Below, one piece after another: positions 7,975-17,619 of a DNA stretch of 64,000 bases (position 1 is the stretch's first letter; each line of letters opens with the position of its first letter). The DNA is taken from positions 3,182,501-3,246,500 of the forward strand of contig NZ_FNTJ01000001.1 of assembly GCF_900105185.1 (NCBI RefSeq), written 5' to 3'. The translations under genes and the position numbers were made by a program. The notes below the pieces were generated by a model that made no database searches, was not told where the DNA came from, and was given only the letters and a program-made list of their open reading frames with translations. The stretch comes from Pseudomonas saponiphila (GTDB lineage: Bacteria > Pseudomonadota > Gammaproteobacteria > Pseudomonadales > Pseudomonadaceae).

Positions 7975-8994
7975 TCAGGACCGGGCGCCGGCGTAGTAGC
8001 TGCGGTACCACTGGACGAAATGCTCCAGGCCTTCATGCAGCGGCACCTGGGGGCCGAAACCGGTGAGGTTTTCCAGGGCGCTGACGTCGGCACAGGTGTT
8101 GAGCACGTCACCGGGCTGCAGGGGCAGGTACTCCACCTGGGCCTGGCGGCCCAGGAGCCGTTCCAGGGTGCTGACGTAGTCCTTGAGTTCCACCGGGCGC
8201 TGGCCGCCGATGTTGAACAGGCGCCACGGCGCCATGCTGGTGGAGGGGTCCGGTTGTTCGCGATCCCACAGCGGGTCCCGCGCCGGTGGCTTGTCCAGCA
8301 GGCGCACCAGGGACTCGACGATGTCGTCGATGTAGGTGAAGTCGCGCTGGTGCATGCCGTAGTTGAACAGCTTCAGCGGACGAGCCTGGCTGATGGCGTC
8401 GGCGAACAGGATCGGCGACATGTCCGGCCGACCCCAGGGCCCGTACACGGTAAAGAAGCGCAGGCCGGTGGCCGGCACGCCGAACAGGTGGCTGTAGCTG
8501 TGGGCCATCAGCTCGTTGGCCTTCTTGCTCGCCGCGTACAGCGACAGCGGATGGTCGACGTTGTCGCTGACCTTGTACGGGGTCTGCTGGTTGGCCCCGT
8601 ACACCGAACTGGACGAGGCATAGATCAGGTGCTGCACCGGGAAGCGCCGGCACATTTCCAGCAGGTTGAGAAAGCCCGAGAGGTTGCTGTCCAGGTAGGC
8701 CTTGGGGTTTTCCAGGGAGTAGCGCACCCCGGCCTGGGCGGCGAGGTTGATCACCACCTGGGGCTGGATTTCGGCAAACAGCCGCTCCAGCCCGGCGCTG
8801 TCCGCCAGGTCCAGGCGTTGCAGCGGGAAGTGCCCCACTTGCTGTTCCACCCAGCGGACTCGGTCGCGCTTGAGCTGGGGGTCGTAGTAGTCGTTGAAAT
8901 TATCCAGCCCGGTGACCTGGTGCCCATCCTTGAGCAGACGCAGTGCGGTATGGGCGCCGATAAAACCGGCGGCTCCGGTGATCAGGATATTCAT
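7975..8994 (-). CDS. NAD-dependent UDP-glucuronate 4-epimerase
   Basis: 339 residues from the ATG at 8994, which overlaps the stop of the upstream ugd by four bases (ATGA); a longer frame would run deep into ugd and lacks support. Extended SDR fold: GAAGFIGAHTA near the N-terminus binds NAD, SSSVYG holds the Ser/Thr, and YAASKKANELMAHSY supplies the catalytic Tyr and Lys. The YAxSKKANELMAH form and the FTVYGPWGRPDM stretch are typical of the CapI/LpsL UDP-glucuronate 4-epimerases. Next to UDP-glucose 6-dehydrogenase this gives a two-step route UDP-glucose to UDP-GlcA to UDP-GalA, suggesting galacturonic acid in the polymer (inference). Confidence 0.87.
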   Translation of the reverse strand: MNILITGAAGFIGAHTALRLLKDGHQVTGLDNFNDYYDPQLKRDRVRWVEQQVGHFPLQRLDLADSAGLERLFAEIQPQVVINLAAQAGVRYSLENPKAYLDSNLSGFLNLLEMCRRFPVQHLIYASSSSVYGANQQTPYKVSDNVDHPLSLYAASKKANELMAHSYSHLFGVPATGLRFFTVYGPWGRPDMSPILFADAISQARPLKLFNYGMHQRDFTYIDDIVESLVRLLDKPPARDPLWDREQPDPSTSMAPWRLFNIGGQRPVELKDYVSTLERLLGRQAQVEYLPLQPGDVLNTCADVSALENLTGFGPQVPLHEGLEHFVQWYRSYYAGARS

Positions 8995-10361
8995 GCGCCA
9001 AGGGCCTCCGGGATGCGGTAGGGCAGGCCAATGCTCAGATAGTGCAGACCGGCGTCCGCTGCCTGTTGCGGGTTGTAGAGATTGCGCCCGTCGACGATCA
9101 GGCGGTCCTTCAAGGTGTCGCGCAGCAACTTGAAGTCCACCACGCGAAAGGCTTTCCATTCGGTGCAGATCACCAGCGCATCGGCGCCTTGCAGGGCGTC
9201 ATCGCGGGTGGCGCACAGCTGCAGGTCGTCGCGGTAGCCGTACAGGCGCCGGCATTCGGTCATGGCTTCCGGGTCATAGGCCTGGACCCTGGCCCCGGCA
9301 TCCCACAGCGCCTGCATCAGGTAGCGGCTGGTGGCTTCACGCATGTCGTCGGTGTTGGGCTTGAAGGCCAGGCCCCAGAGGGCGATGACCTTGCCTTGCA
9401 GGTTGCCGCCCAGGTGCGTGTCCAGCTTGCGAAACAGCACATGGCGCTGCTGCTCGTTGACGTCGCGCACGGTCTTGAGCATGTGCGGTTCCAGGCCATG
9501 GCTTTGTGCGGTATGGATCAGTGCCCGCAAGTCCTTGGGAAAGCACGAGCCGCCGAACCCGGCGCCAGGGTAGATGAAGTGATAGCCGATGCGCGGATCG
9601 GCGCCGATGCCCTTGCGCACCGCATTGATGTCCACCCCCAGGCGCTCCGCCAGGTTGGCCATCTCGTTCATGAAGCTGATGCGGGTGGCGAGCATCGCGT
9701 TGGCCGCGTACTTGACCAACTCGGCGCTGCGGTTGTCCATGAACATCAGGCGGTCATGGTTGTGGTTGAACGGTGCGTACAGCTCGCTCAACTGCTGGCG
9801 GGGCAGGTCGTGGGCACAGCCGACGATGATCCGGTCCGGGCGCATGCAGTCGGCCACGGCCGAGCCTTCCTTGAGGAACTCCGGATTGGAAACCACGTGC
9901 ACCCGCAGTTGGGACTGGCCCAGGTCCGCCAGTTGCTCGGCGACGGTTTCGACCACCAGATCGGCGGTGCCCACCGGCACCGTGGATTTGATCACCAGGG
10001 TCTTGTCGCTGAGCATCAGGCTGGCAATCTTGCGCGCCACTGCCAGGACATGGTCGAGGTCCGCCGAGCCGTCTTCGTTGGAGGGCGTGCCGACCGCGAT
10101 GAAGATCACCTGGGCATGGCCCACGGCATCGCTGGCCTGGGTGGTGAAGTGCAGGCGGCCGGCCTTTTGATTCTCTTCGATCAGGGTCGCCAGGCCCGGC
10201 TCGTGAATCGGTGGAATAGAACGTTGCAGCTGGGCGATTTTCTGGCTGTCGATATCGACACAAATCACGTTATGCCCGACATCGGCGAGGGCAACTGCTT
10301 GCACCAGACCGACATAACCAGTACCGAAAACGCTGACTTCCAAGGGAACGACCTCGTCCAT
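8991..10361 (-). CDS. UDP-glucose 6-dehydrogenase (exopolysaccharide operon copy)
   Basis: About 456 residues. An N-terminal Rossmann motif [20 protein letters not shown] binds NAD, a central domain follows, and [18 protein letters not shown] holds the catalytic cysteine; [13 protein letters not shown] and [14 protein letters not shown] are also family signatures. It oxidises UDP-glucose to UDP-glucuronate in the cytosol and is the first gene of the operon. The start is uncertain: the ATG at 10361 has no good ribosome site, whereas a TTG at 10343 is preceded by GAGG with 8-base spacing and would give MEVSVFGTGYVGL, closer to the usual family N-terminus. A second, different ugd lies in the arn operon (46779-48143). 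Confidence 0.9.
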   Translation of the reverse strand: MDEVVPLEVSVFGTGYVGLVQAVALADVGHNVICVDIDSQKIAQLQRSIPPIHEPGLATLIEENQKAGRLHFTTQASDAVGHAQVIFIAVGTPSNEDGSADLDHVLAVARKIASLMLSDKTLVIKSTVPVGTADLVVETVAEQLADLGQSQLRVHVVSNPEFLKEGSAVADCMRPDRIIVGCAHDLPRQQLSELYAPFNHNHDRLMFMDNRSAELVKYAANAMLATRISFMNEMANLAERLGVDINAVRKGIGADPRIGYHFIYPGAGFGGSCFPKDLRALIHTAQSHGLEPHMLKTVRDVNEQQRHVLFRKLDTHLGGNLQGKVIALWGLAFKPNTDDMREATSRYLMQALWDAGARVQAYDPEAMTECRRLYGYRDDLQLCATRDDALQGADALVICTEWKAFRVVDFKLLRDTLKDRLIVDGRNLYNPQQAADAGLHYLSIGLPYRIPEALGA

Positions 10362-10991
10362 GATGAGTGTTGAGTGAGGCTGTAGCTCACCTTCCGTAAA
10401 AGGCGTATGGCACATTGCCGCTATTGCGCTCTTTTTTTGACACTATCACAACAAAGAGACGTTTAATTGACGTTTATCGGTGATGCATAAATGACACTGG
10501 TGTTTTTCACAATCTTGTTTATTGGTATAAAGCTATATAAAACAATGAGTTAGGAGTTCTTATTAGGGTGACAATGTAAAGCGTCAAATAGTTGTTTTCA
10601 CATTTTCAAAAGAAAAAAAATCCGACAAACGGTATGTCTGGACGATAAAAAAATGATGCTTTTTTGCCATTTCTGACGATCTGCTGTTCGGGTTGGGCTG
10701 TTTTCTGATCGTTCGGACAATTTTTATGGCGCTGCTGGCCTGATGAAAAATTGAAAAAAATGACAGGTTTATTGCTGGTTTCGCCGGTCGCGGGCCGTTC
10801 GCTGCCTCAAGGTATTTTTTCGACCGGGAAGTCAGACTAAAGTCGGGTTGGGGCAGTTTTGGCCATCTGCCATCATTGGCGCCCCTCATTGATTCAATCA
10901 ATTCAGCCTGCAATTTTTGATTTGCAGGATGAATGATCCCTGGGTCTTTCCTTACCGACCTCGCGTCACTGATTTGTGCTGGAGCCTGTTC
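10362..10991. other. AT-rich divergent intergenic region (exopolysaccharide operon / porin)
   Basis: About 630 bases between the ugd and porin starts, much richer in A/T than the genes on both sides, with A- and T-runs near 10610-10665. No convincing gene was found on either strand; the open frame over 10584-11081 has a composition unlike neighbouring proteins and overlaps the porin start. It should hold both promoters. The only clear candidate element is the direct repeat at 10458-10476. Confidence 0.6.
10458..10476. promoter_or_regulatory. OmpR/PhoP-type direct repeat, candidate operator
   Basis: GACGTTTA occurs at 10458-10465 and again at 10469-10476, an 11-base period. Written as half-sites this is CGTTTA-N5-CGTTTA, close to the (T/G)GTTTA-N5-(T/G)GTTTA PhoP box and to the general 11-base spacing of OmpR-family regulators. 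It lies about 100 bases upstream of the ugd start. On the ugd coding strand a weak -10-like GATAGT follows about 12 bases after the repeat. The regulator is not identified; the site is a prediction. Confidence 0.35.
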
Positions 10992-12293
10992 ATGCGTCCC
11001 CCTTTTCCCCTGATCAATCCGTGCCCGTTGCTGGGCCTCGGAGCCGCCGTCCTGTGGGCAGGATTTGCCCCGTCGGTTCATGCCGACGGCTTTCTCGAGG
11101 ACAGCAGTGCCAAGCTGGAATCACGCACGATCTACTTCAACCGGGATTTTCGCGACGGCCATACCAGCACCGAGCAGGGCGCTTCCAAGCGTGAGGAGTC
11201 GGCCCAGGGCTTTATCCTCAACCTGCAGTCGGGCTACACCGAAGGCACCCTGGGGTTCGGCCTGGATGCCCTGGGCATGCTGGGGATCAAGCTCGACTCC
11301 AGCCCCGACCGCAGCAACAGTGGCCTGCTGCCCTCCAGCGGGCACGACCCGCGGGGTTCGGCGGACCAGTACGCCAAGCTGGGGTTGACCGCCAAGGTCC
11401 GGGTGTCGCAGACGGTGTTGAAGTACGGCGCGCAACTGCCGGACCTGCCGCTGCTCAAGTACAACGACGGGCGCCTGCTGCCGACGATGTTCAATGGCGC
11501 GCTGCTGACTTCCCGGGAGGTCAAGGACCTGACCCTGACCGCCGCGCGGCTCAACCGCTACACCGCGCGGGATTCCACCGATGCCCAGGACATCCGCGTG
11601 CACTGCAAGAACAAGCGCTATGCCTGCAACACCACGGCGGATCACTTCGACACCTACGGCCTGGACTACAAGTTCAACGAGCGGCTGAGCGGCCAGTACC
11701 ACTACGCCGAGCTGGAAGACATCTACCGCCAGCATTTTGTCGGCCTGCTGGCCAACCAGCCCCTGGGGCCGGGCGTGCTCAAGGGCGACCTGCGCCTGCT
11801 CAAGAGTGCCGACACCGGCGCCGAGCGCGCCGGCGGCATCGACAACCGCGCCCTGAGCACCATGCTCGGCTACAGCCTCGGTGGTCAGACCCTGAGCGCC
11901 GGCTGGCAGCGCATGTATGGCGACAACTCGATGCCCTACCTGGATGGCAGCAACCCGTACCTGGTGAACTACGTGCAGGTCAACGATTTCGCGGCGATCC
12001 AGGAGCGTTCCTGGCAACTGCGCTACGACTATGACTTCAAGGCCGTTGGCCTCAATGGCCTGAGCTTCCTGACCCGCTACGTCAGCGGCGACCACATCAA
12101 GGTTCCGGGCAGCCTGCGCGAAGGCCGCGAGTGGGAGCGCGACAGCGAACTCAAGTACGTGGTGCAGAGCGGCACCTTCAAGGACCTCAGCCTGCGCCTG
12201 CGCAACGCCACCTACCGCAGCAACTACCAGAAGATCGCCCGCGACATGGACGAAACCCGGCTGATCGTCAGCTACAACTTCTCCCTGCTCTGA
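10992..12293 (+). CDS. OprD-family outer-membrane porin
   Basis: 433 residues from the ATG at 10992, chosen because GGAG lies seven bases upstream and because it gives a signal peptide ending near VHA-DGF. The mature protein has the OprD-family features: DGFLEDSSAKLESRTIYFNRDFRDG at the N-terminus (read in parts), GFGLDALGMLGIKLDSS, QTVLKYGAQLPDLPLL, the long aromatic beta strands, and a C-terminal Phe-rich strand (YNFSLL). Family members are 18-stranded monomeric channels for amino acids, peptides or carboxylates. Its substrate cannot be assigned. It is divergent from the exopolysaccharide operon and convergent with mtlZ, so it appears to be a single-gene unit. Confidence 0.9.
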   Translation: MRPPFPLINPCPLLGLGAAVLWAGFAPSVHADGFLEDSSAKLESRTIYFNRDFRDGHTSTEQGASKREESAQGFILNLQSGYTEGTLGFGLDALGMLGIKLDSSPDRSNSGLLPSSGHDPRGSADQYAKLGLTAKVRVSQTVLKYGAQLPDLPLLKYNDGRLLPTMFNGALLTSREVKDLTLTAARLNRYTARDSTDAQDIRVHCKNKRYACNTTADHFDTYGLDYKFNERLSGQYHYAELEDIYRQHFVGLLANQPLGPGVLKGDLRLLKSADTGAERAGGIDNRALSTMLGYSLGGQTLSAGWQRMYGDNSMPYLDGSNPYLVNYVQVNDFAAIQERSWQLRYDYDFKAVGLNGLSFLTRYVSGDHIKVPGSLREGREWERDSELKYVVQSGTFKDLSLRLRNATYRSNYQKIARDMDETRLIVSYNFSLL

Positions 12294-12331
12294 CCAGGGC
12301 CGGGGAAAAGCACCACGGTGGCACTGAATGT

Positions 12332-12415
12332 TGCAGGAGCTGGCTTGCCAGCGAAGGCATTGCCCGAATCGGCGCAGGGCTGACGGGCCTCTTCGCCGGC
12401 AAGCCGGCTCCTACA
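12332..12415. repeat. REPIN (paired inverted REP) at the mtlZ 3' end
   Basis: Two REP palindromes in opposite orientation (GGAGCTGGCTTGCCAGCGA and CGCCGGCAAGCCGGCTCC) about 50 bases apart, between convergent porin and mtlZ. The outer end of the right REP (…CTCCTAC) supplies the TAG stop of mtlZ at 12411-12413, so the repeat has become part of the gene's end. Confidence 0.85.
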
Positions 12416-13361
12416 GCGGTTGCAGTTGATGGCGGTAGGGCAGGTCCGGGCCGGTGCGGGTGCAGGTCAGGGCGGCGGCGTTGACGGCAAAGCGCAGCAG
12501 GGCGTCGGTCTGTTCGCGGGTCAATTGCCCGATGCCCTGGGGCGAGTCCAGTTCCTGCTCGGTCAGCCAGGCAATCAGCGCCGCCTGGAAGGTGTCGCCG
12601 GCGCCCACGGTGTCGGCCACTTGAACCTTGGGCGTGGCCACCGACCAGCTGCCATGCCGGGCACTGAATACCGTCGCGCCCTGGCTGCCACGGGTCAGGA
12701 ACACCAACTGGGCGTTGTCCTGCAGCCATCCCTGGATCAGTACCTCCGGCGCCTGCCCGGGATAAAGCAGGCTCAGGTCTTCGTCGCTGACCTTGATCAG
12801 GTCGGCGTACCCGGCCAGTTCGGCGATGCGCTGGCGCCACAGTTGGATATCCGGCTGCGGGTTGAGCCGCACGTTGGGATCGAGGCTGATCAGGCGCCGC
12901 CCGTGCTCGCGGCGCACCAGGGTCAGCAGGGTGTCGGCAATCGGCTGCACCACCAGGGCGAACGAGCCGACATGCAGCCCGCGCACCCCGGCGTCCAGCT
13001 CCGGCAGGTGTTCCTCGAGCAATTGGCGATCGGCGCAGCCTTCGCCGCGGAAGCTGTAGTGCGGCGAGCCATCGGCGCCCACCGCGACCATGGCCAGGGT
13101 GGTCGGGGCGGCGAACTCCTGCAGGTAGTCGGTGCGCACGCCTTCCTCTTGCAGCACCCGCCGCAGGCGCTGGCCCAGATAGTCCCGGGACAGTCCGGCG
13201 AGCAGCGCGGTGTCGATGCCCAGGCGGCGCAGACCCACCGCCACGTTGAATGGCGAACCACCGGCAATCGCCTGGAACGCCACTTTATTGGCCGGAGCAC
13301 CGGCCTCATCCGCGCTGAAAAAGTCGAACAGCGCCTCGCCACACACCAGATACATAGTCAT
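12411..13361 (-). CDS. mtlZ: Fructokinase, PfkB family (mannitol operon)
   Basis: 316 residues of the ribokinase/PfkB family. An N-terminal substrate-binding stretch reads AGGSPFNVAVGLRRLG and the C-terminal ATP/anion-hole motif reads DTVGAGDTFQAALI with the catalytic Asp. Known role in the P. fluorescens mtl operon: phosphorylating the fructose made from mannitol by MtlD to fructose-6-phosphate. It is the last gene of the operon, seven bases after mtlY, and its TAG stop lies within a REP element. The start could be at 13361 or two codons later (MTMYLV); the two differ little. The divergent promoter-like features expected of a single gene are absent, fitting operon expression. Confidence 0.93.
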   Translation of the reverse strand: MTMYLVCGEALFDFFSADEAGAPANKVAFQAIAGGSPFNVAVGLRRLGIDTALLAGLSRDYLGQRLRRVLQEEGVRTDYLQEFAAPTTLAMVAVGADGSPHYSFRGEGCADRQLLEEHLPELDAGVRGLHVGSFALVVQPIADTLLTLVRREHGRRLISLDPNVRLNPQPDIQLWRQRIAELAGYADLIKVSDEDLSLLYPGQAPEVLIQGWLQDNAQLVFLTRGSQGATVFSARHGSWSVATPKVQVADTVGAGDTFQAALIAWLTEQELDSPQGIGQLTREQTDALLRFAVNAAALTCTRTGPDLPYRHQLQPL

Positions 13362-13368
13362 TCGCTCT

Positions 13369-14865
13369 TCAAAGGGTTGTCAGTCGTTGTCGATAGTCTT
13401 GGTACAGCGATTCGTAGGCCGCTACGTGTTTGGCCCGAGGCTGGGTGGCGCTGCTCGGGTCCAGGTGCACGCAGCGCTCACAAAGTGATTGCAGATCCAG
13501 CGTCGGCTGCTGCTCCCGGCCGTGACACCAGGCGGCCTGGATCGCCGCGCCCAAGGCCGCGGCTTCGCGCTCCCGGGGGCAGATCACCGGGGTGTGCATG
13601 ATATCGGCGACCATCTGCCGCCACAGCGGACTTTTTGCCCCACCGCCGATCAGGCGGATGCTCTGGCTGTGCAAGCCCGCCGCGCGCAACAGGTCCAGGC
13701 CGTAGCGCAAGCCGAAGGTGGTGCCTTCGACCACGGCGCGGCACAGATTGGCCTGGGTCAGGTTGTCCAGGGTCATGCCATGCAGGCTGCCCTGGGCATG
13801 GGGCAGGGCGGGCACCCGCTCACCGTTGAAAAACGGCAACAGGCGCAGCCCTCCGGCGCCGATCGGCGCTTGCGCCAGGCGCTGGTTGAAGCCGGCCAGG
13901 TCCAGATCCAGCAGCTCGCGCACCAGGGTGGTGGCGTTGGTCAGGTTCAGGGTGCAGATCAGCGGCAGCCAGCCACCGCTGGATGAGCAGAAGGTTGCCA
14001 CCGCCGGCTCCGGGCTGATCCTTGGATGGTCGGCAAAGGCATACACCGTGCCGGAGGAGCCCAGGCTCATGGTGATGATGCCGGGCTGGATATTGCCGGT
14101 GCCGATGGCCCCGAGCATGTTGTCGCCACCGCCGCTGGCCACCAGTGCCTGCGCGCTGATGCCCAGTTGCCGGGCCATCGCTGGCTGGATGCGGCCCACC
14201 GCCTGGTGCGCTTCGAGCAGTTGCGGCAAGGCCCGTTCCAGGCGCCCGCTGGGGTCGATATGGGCCAGCAGGGCGCGGTCCCAATCACGTTTGCGTACAT
14301 CGAAGTAGCCGCTGCCCGAGGCGTCGCCGTACTCGCTGCAATAGCGTCCGGTCAGGCAGAAATTCAGGTAGTCGTGGGGCAGCAGGATGTGCGCGATACG
14401 TTGGAACACCTGGGGGTGCTGCTCCCGGGTCCAGAGCAGTTTCGACAGCGTATAGCCCGGCGCGATGGCCAGCCCCAGGCGCTCCAGAGAGCCTTGGGGG
14501 CCCCCCAGCCAGTCCAGCAGGCGCTGGTTCTCGGCGCTGCTTTCGGTGTCGCACCAGAGCTTGGCCGGGCGCAGCACCTGGCCCTGGTCGTCGAGCAGCA
14601 CCAGCCCGTGCTGCTGGCCGCAGATCCCGACACCGAGCACCTGCTGGCCATCCACCCCGGCTGCCTGCAATGCCTGCCGGGTTGCACCGATGCAGGCCTG
14701 CAGCCATTGCGCCGGGTCCTGCTCGCGGCGGCCATTGGCGCCGCTGATCAGGTGGTGGGGCGCGGCGCCGTGGCCCAGAACGCTGCCGCTATGGCTGTCG
14801 AGAATCAGCGCCCGGGTGCCCTGGGTGCCGCAGTCGATGCCAAGAAAAAGCCTGGGTTGAGTCAT
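13369..14865 (-). CDS. mtlY: Xylulokinase, FGGY family
   Basis: 498 residues, the usual FGGY kinase length. The N-terminal ATPase domain starts with FLGIDCGTQGTRALIL; the C-terminal domain contains the FGGY-type adenosine motif IRLIGGGAKSPLWRQMVADI; catalytic-loop residues are in GTGNIQPGIITMSLGSSGTVY. It phosphorylates D-xylulose, the product of D-arabitol oxidation by MtlD, to xylulose-5-phosphate in the cytosol. It is preceded by a 125-base gap after mtlD containing a GC-rich hairpin (14944-14965), longer than any other gap among the later genes of this operon, and followed by mtlZ. Confidence 0.93.
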   Translation of the reverse strand: MTQPRLFLGIDCGTQGTRALILDSHSGSVLGHGAAPHHLISGANGRREQDPAQWLQACIGATRQALQAAGVDGQQVLGVGICGQQHGLVLLDDQGQVLRPAKLWCDTESSAENQRLLDWLGGPQGSLERLGLAIAPGYTLSKLLWTREQHPQVFQRIAHILLPHDYLNFCLTGRYCSEYGDASGSGYFDVRKRDWDRALLAHIDPSGRLERALPQLLEAHQAVGRIQPAMARQLGISAQALVASGGGDNMLGAIGTGNIQPGIITMSLGSSGTVYAFADHPRISPEPAVATFCSSSGGWLPLICTLNLTNATTLVRELLDLDLAGFNQRLAQAPIGAGGLRLLPFFNGERVPALPHAQGSLHGMTLDNLTQANLCRAVVEGTTFGLRYGLDLLRAAGLHSQSIRLIGGGAKSPLWRQMVADIMHTPVICPREREAAALGAAIQAAWCHGREQQPTLDLQSLCERCVHLDPSSATQPRAKHVAAYESLYQDYRQRLTTL

Positions 14866-14943
14866 GAGGATTCCCGGTTCTGATGGTTGTTGGCGCTCTG
14901 GATAATCTCGCCCTGGCCGCCGCCGGGCCTTGGGTAAGGCGGC

Positions 14944-14965
14944 GAAAAGGCCCGCGGGCCCTTGC
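14944..14965 (-). terminator. GC-rich hairpin between mtlD and mtlY, possible attenuating terminator
   Basis: In the 125-base gap after mtlD the minus strand reads AAGGGCCCGCGGGCCTTTT: a GGGCCCGCGGGCC-type palindrome followed by four T. The U-tract is short, so termination is likely partial at best, which could lower mtlYZ relative to mtlD. Confidence 0.35.
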
Positions 14966-14990
14966 CATGCACGTTACCGCCACGCGCACT

Positions 14991-16466
14991 TCATCGCGCC
15001 AGCAGGCGCTCCAGGGTCGTGCTCACGCCGTGTTCGCGCAAGCTGTTGAAGCAGCGCTCGAAGGCGGCGACGAACTCGGCGGAGCGCGCAATCGCCAAAC
15101 CGAAGATCTCTTCCACCCCCAGCAGACGCTGGCTCAACAGGCGGTCGTCGGCCACCAGGGCCTGACAGAACTCGGCCCTGGGGTCGGGGATCGAGTAGTG
15201 CCTGCCGGTTTCGTCCACCCCCCGCAGGTACAGGGCCCAGGCCGCCACCACCAGGGCCGCGCGTTCGGTGTCGCGGCCATCGGCGATCAGGCGATTGAGC
15301 GTGGGCACGGTGAACTTGGGCAGCTTCGATGAACCGTCGCTGCACACCCGTTCCAGCTGGTCGGCAATCGCCCGATTGGAGAAGCGCTGGATGAGGGTGT
15401 CCTTGTACGCCGCCAGGTCGATGCCCGGCACCGGCGCCAATTGCGGGGTCACGTCCAGGTCCATGTAGGCCCGCAGGTAGGCGACGAACAACGGATTCTC
15501 CAGGGTTTCGTGGACGAAGCGGTAGCCCTTGAGAAAACCCAGGTAGGTCAAAGCCAGGTGGCTGCCGTTGAGCAGCTTGATCTTCATCTCTTCATAGGGC
15601 GTGACGTCGTCGGTGAACTGCACGCCGACCCGCTCCCAGGCCGGGCGGCCGTTGCTGAAACGGTCTTCCAGTACCCACTGGGCAAAGGGTTCGCAAACCA
15701 CCGGCCAGGCATCGTCGATGCCGTGTTCATCGTGCAGTTGCAGGCGGTGGGCATTACTGGTCATGGGGGTGATGCGATCGACCATGGCGTTGGGAAAGCT
15801 CACGTGACGGGCGATCCAGTCGTGCAGGTCGGCGTCGTGGCGGGCGGCGAAGGCCAGCAGCGCCTTGCGGGTCACCGCACCGTTGTGCGGCAGGTTATCG
15901 CAGGACATCAGGGTGAAGGCCGGGATGCCCGCGGCCCGGCGACGGGCCAGGGCGGCGCAGAGAAAGCCGAATACCGTGCGTGGCTGCCGCGGGTGGGCCA
16001 GATCGTGCTGGATCTGCGGCAGATGCAGCATGAACTCGCCGGTGCTGTCGTCGATGCAGTAGCCGCCCTCGGTGATGGTCAGGGAGACGATGCGGATCTC
16101 CGGGCTGGCCAGCTTGTCGATCAGCGCCTGGACGCCGTCCTCGGCCAGCAGCATCTGGCTGATGGCGCCGATCACCCGAACTTCGTGGCCGTCGCCGTCA
16201 CCCAGCTCGTAGAGGCTGTAGAGGTAGTCCTGGCCGGCCAGATCGTCCCGGGCGCGGCGATCCTCGGGGCGCAGGCCGACGCCGCAGATGCTCCAGTCCA
16301 GGCCCAGGCCCTGGTTCATCAGGGCATCGGTGTAGTAGGCCTGGTGGGCCCGGTGAAAGCCGCCGACGCCGATGTGGGCAATGCCCTGGCGGGTGTCGCT
16401 GGGCAAGTAGGCGGGCAGCCGCACCTGGGGCGGCAATTGGCTGAGGTTCAAGCGATTGAGTTTCAT
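14991..16466 (-). CDS. mtlD: Mannitol/arabitol 2-dehydrogenase (long-chain, zinc-independent)
   Basis: 491 residues from the ATG at 16466 (MKLNRLNLSQLP...), matching the ~493-residue P. fluorescens enzyme; in-frame ATGs further upstream would lie in or next to the mtlK end. An N-terminal Rossmann region reads IAHIGVGGFHRAHQAYY. The catalytic polyol-dehydrogenase signature KIKLLNGSHLALTYLGFLKG contains the Lys and the Asn-x2-His of the K-x5-N-x2-H centre. It oxidises D-mannitol, D-arabitol and D-sorbitol to the 2-keto sugars with NAD in the cytosol. It follows mtlK by about 25 bases, and its products feed MtlZ and MtlY. Confidence 0.95.
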   Translation of the reverse strand: MKLNRLNLSQLPPQVRLPAYLPSDTRQGIAHIGVGGFHRAHQAYYTDALMNQGLGLDWSICGVGLRPEDRRARDDLAGQDYLYSLYELGDGDGHEVRVIGAISQMLLAEDGVQALIDKLASPEIRIVSLTITEGGYCIDDSTGEFMLHLPQIQHDLAHPRQPRTVFGFLCAALARRRAAGIPAFTLMSCDNLPHNGAVTRKALLAFAARHDADLHDWIARHVSFPNAMVDRITPMTSNAHRLQLHDEHGIDDAWPVVCEPFAQWVLEDRFSNGRPAWERVGVQFTDDVTPYEEMKIKLLNGSHLALTYLGFLKGYRFVHETLENPLFVAYLRAYMDLDVTPQLAPVPGIDLAAYKDTLIQRFSNRAIADQLERVCSDGSSKLPKFTVPTLNRLIADGRDTERAALVVAAWALYLRGVDETGRHYSIPDPRAEFCQALVADDRLLSQRLLGVEEIFGLAIARSAEFVAAFERCFNSLREHGVSTTLERLLAR

Positions 16467-16491
16467 CCGGGGGCTCTCGGTCATCAGGGGG

Positions 16492-17595
<1,104 letters not shown>

Positions 17596-17619
17596 TGGGG
17601 TGTCTCCAGAGTTCGAGGG

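Noticed and set aside
10408..10425. TGGCACATTGC resembling a sigma-54 -24/-12 promoter.
   Set aside because: The GG-N10-GC spacing is off by one and the -12 TTGC is misplaced.
10584..11081. A minus-strand open frame covering the AT-rich region before the porin.
   Set aside because: No domain, mixed composition, and it covers both promoters and the porin start.
12100..12300. Porin C-terminus with a second overlapping gene (12131-12484).
   Set aside because: The frame runs into a REPIN and has no coding features.
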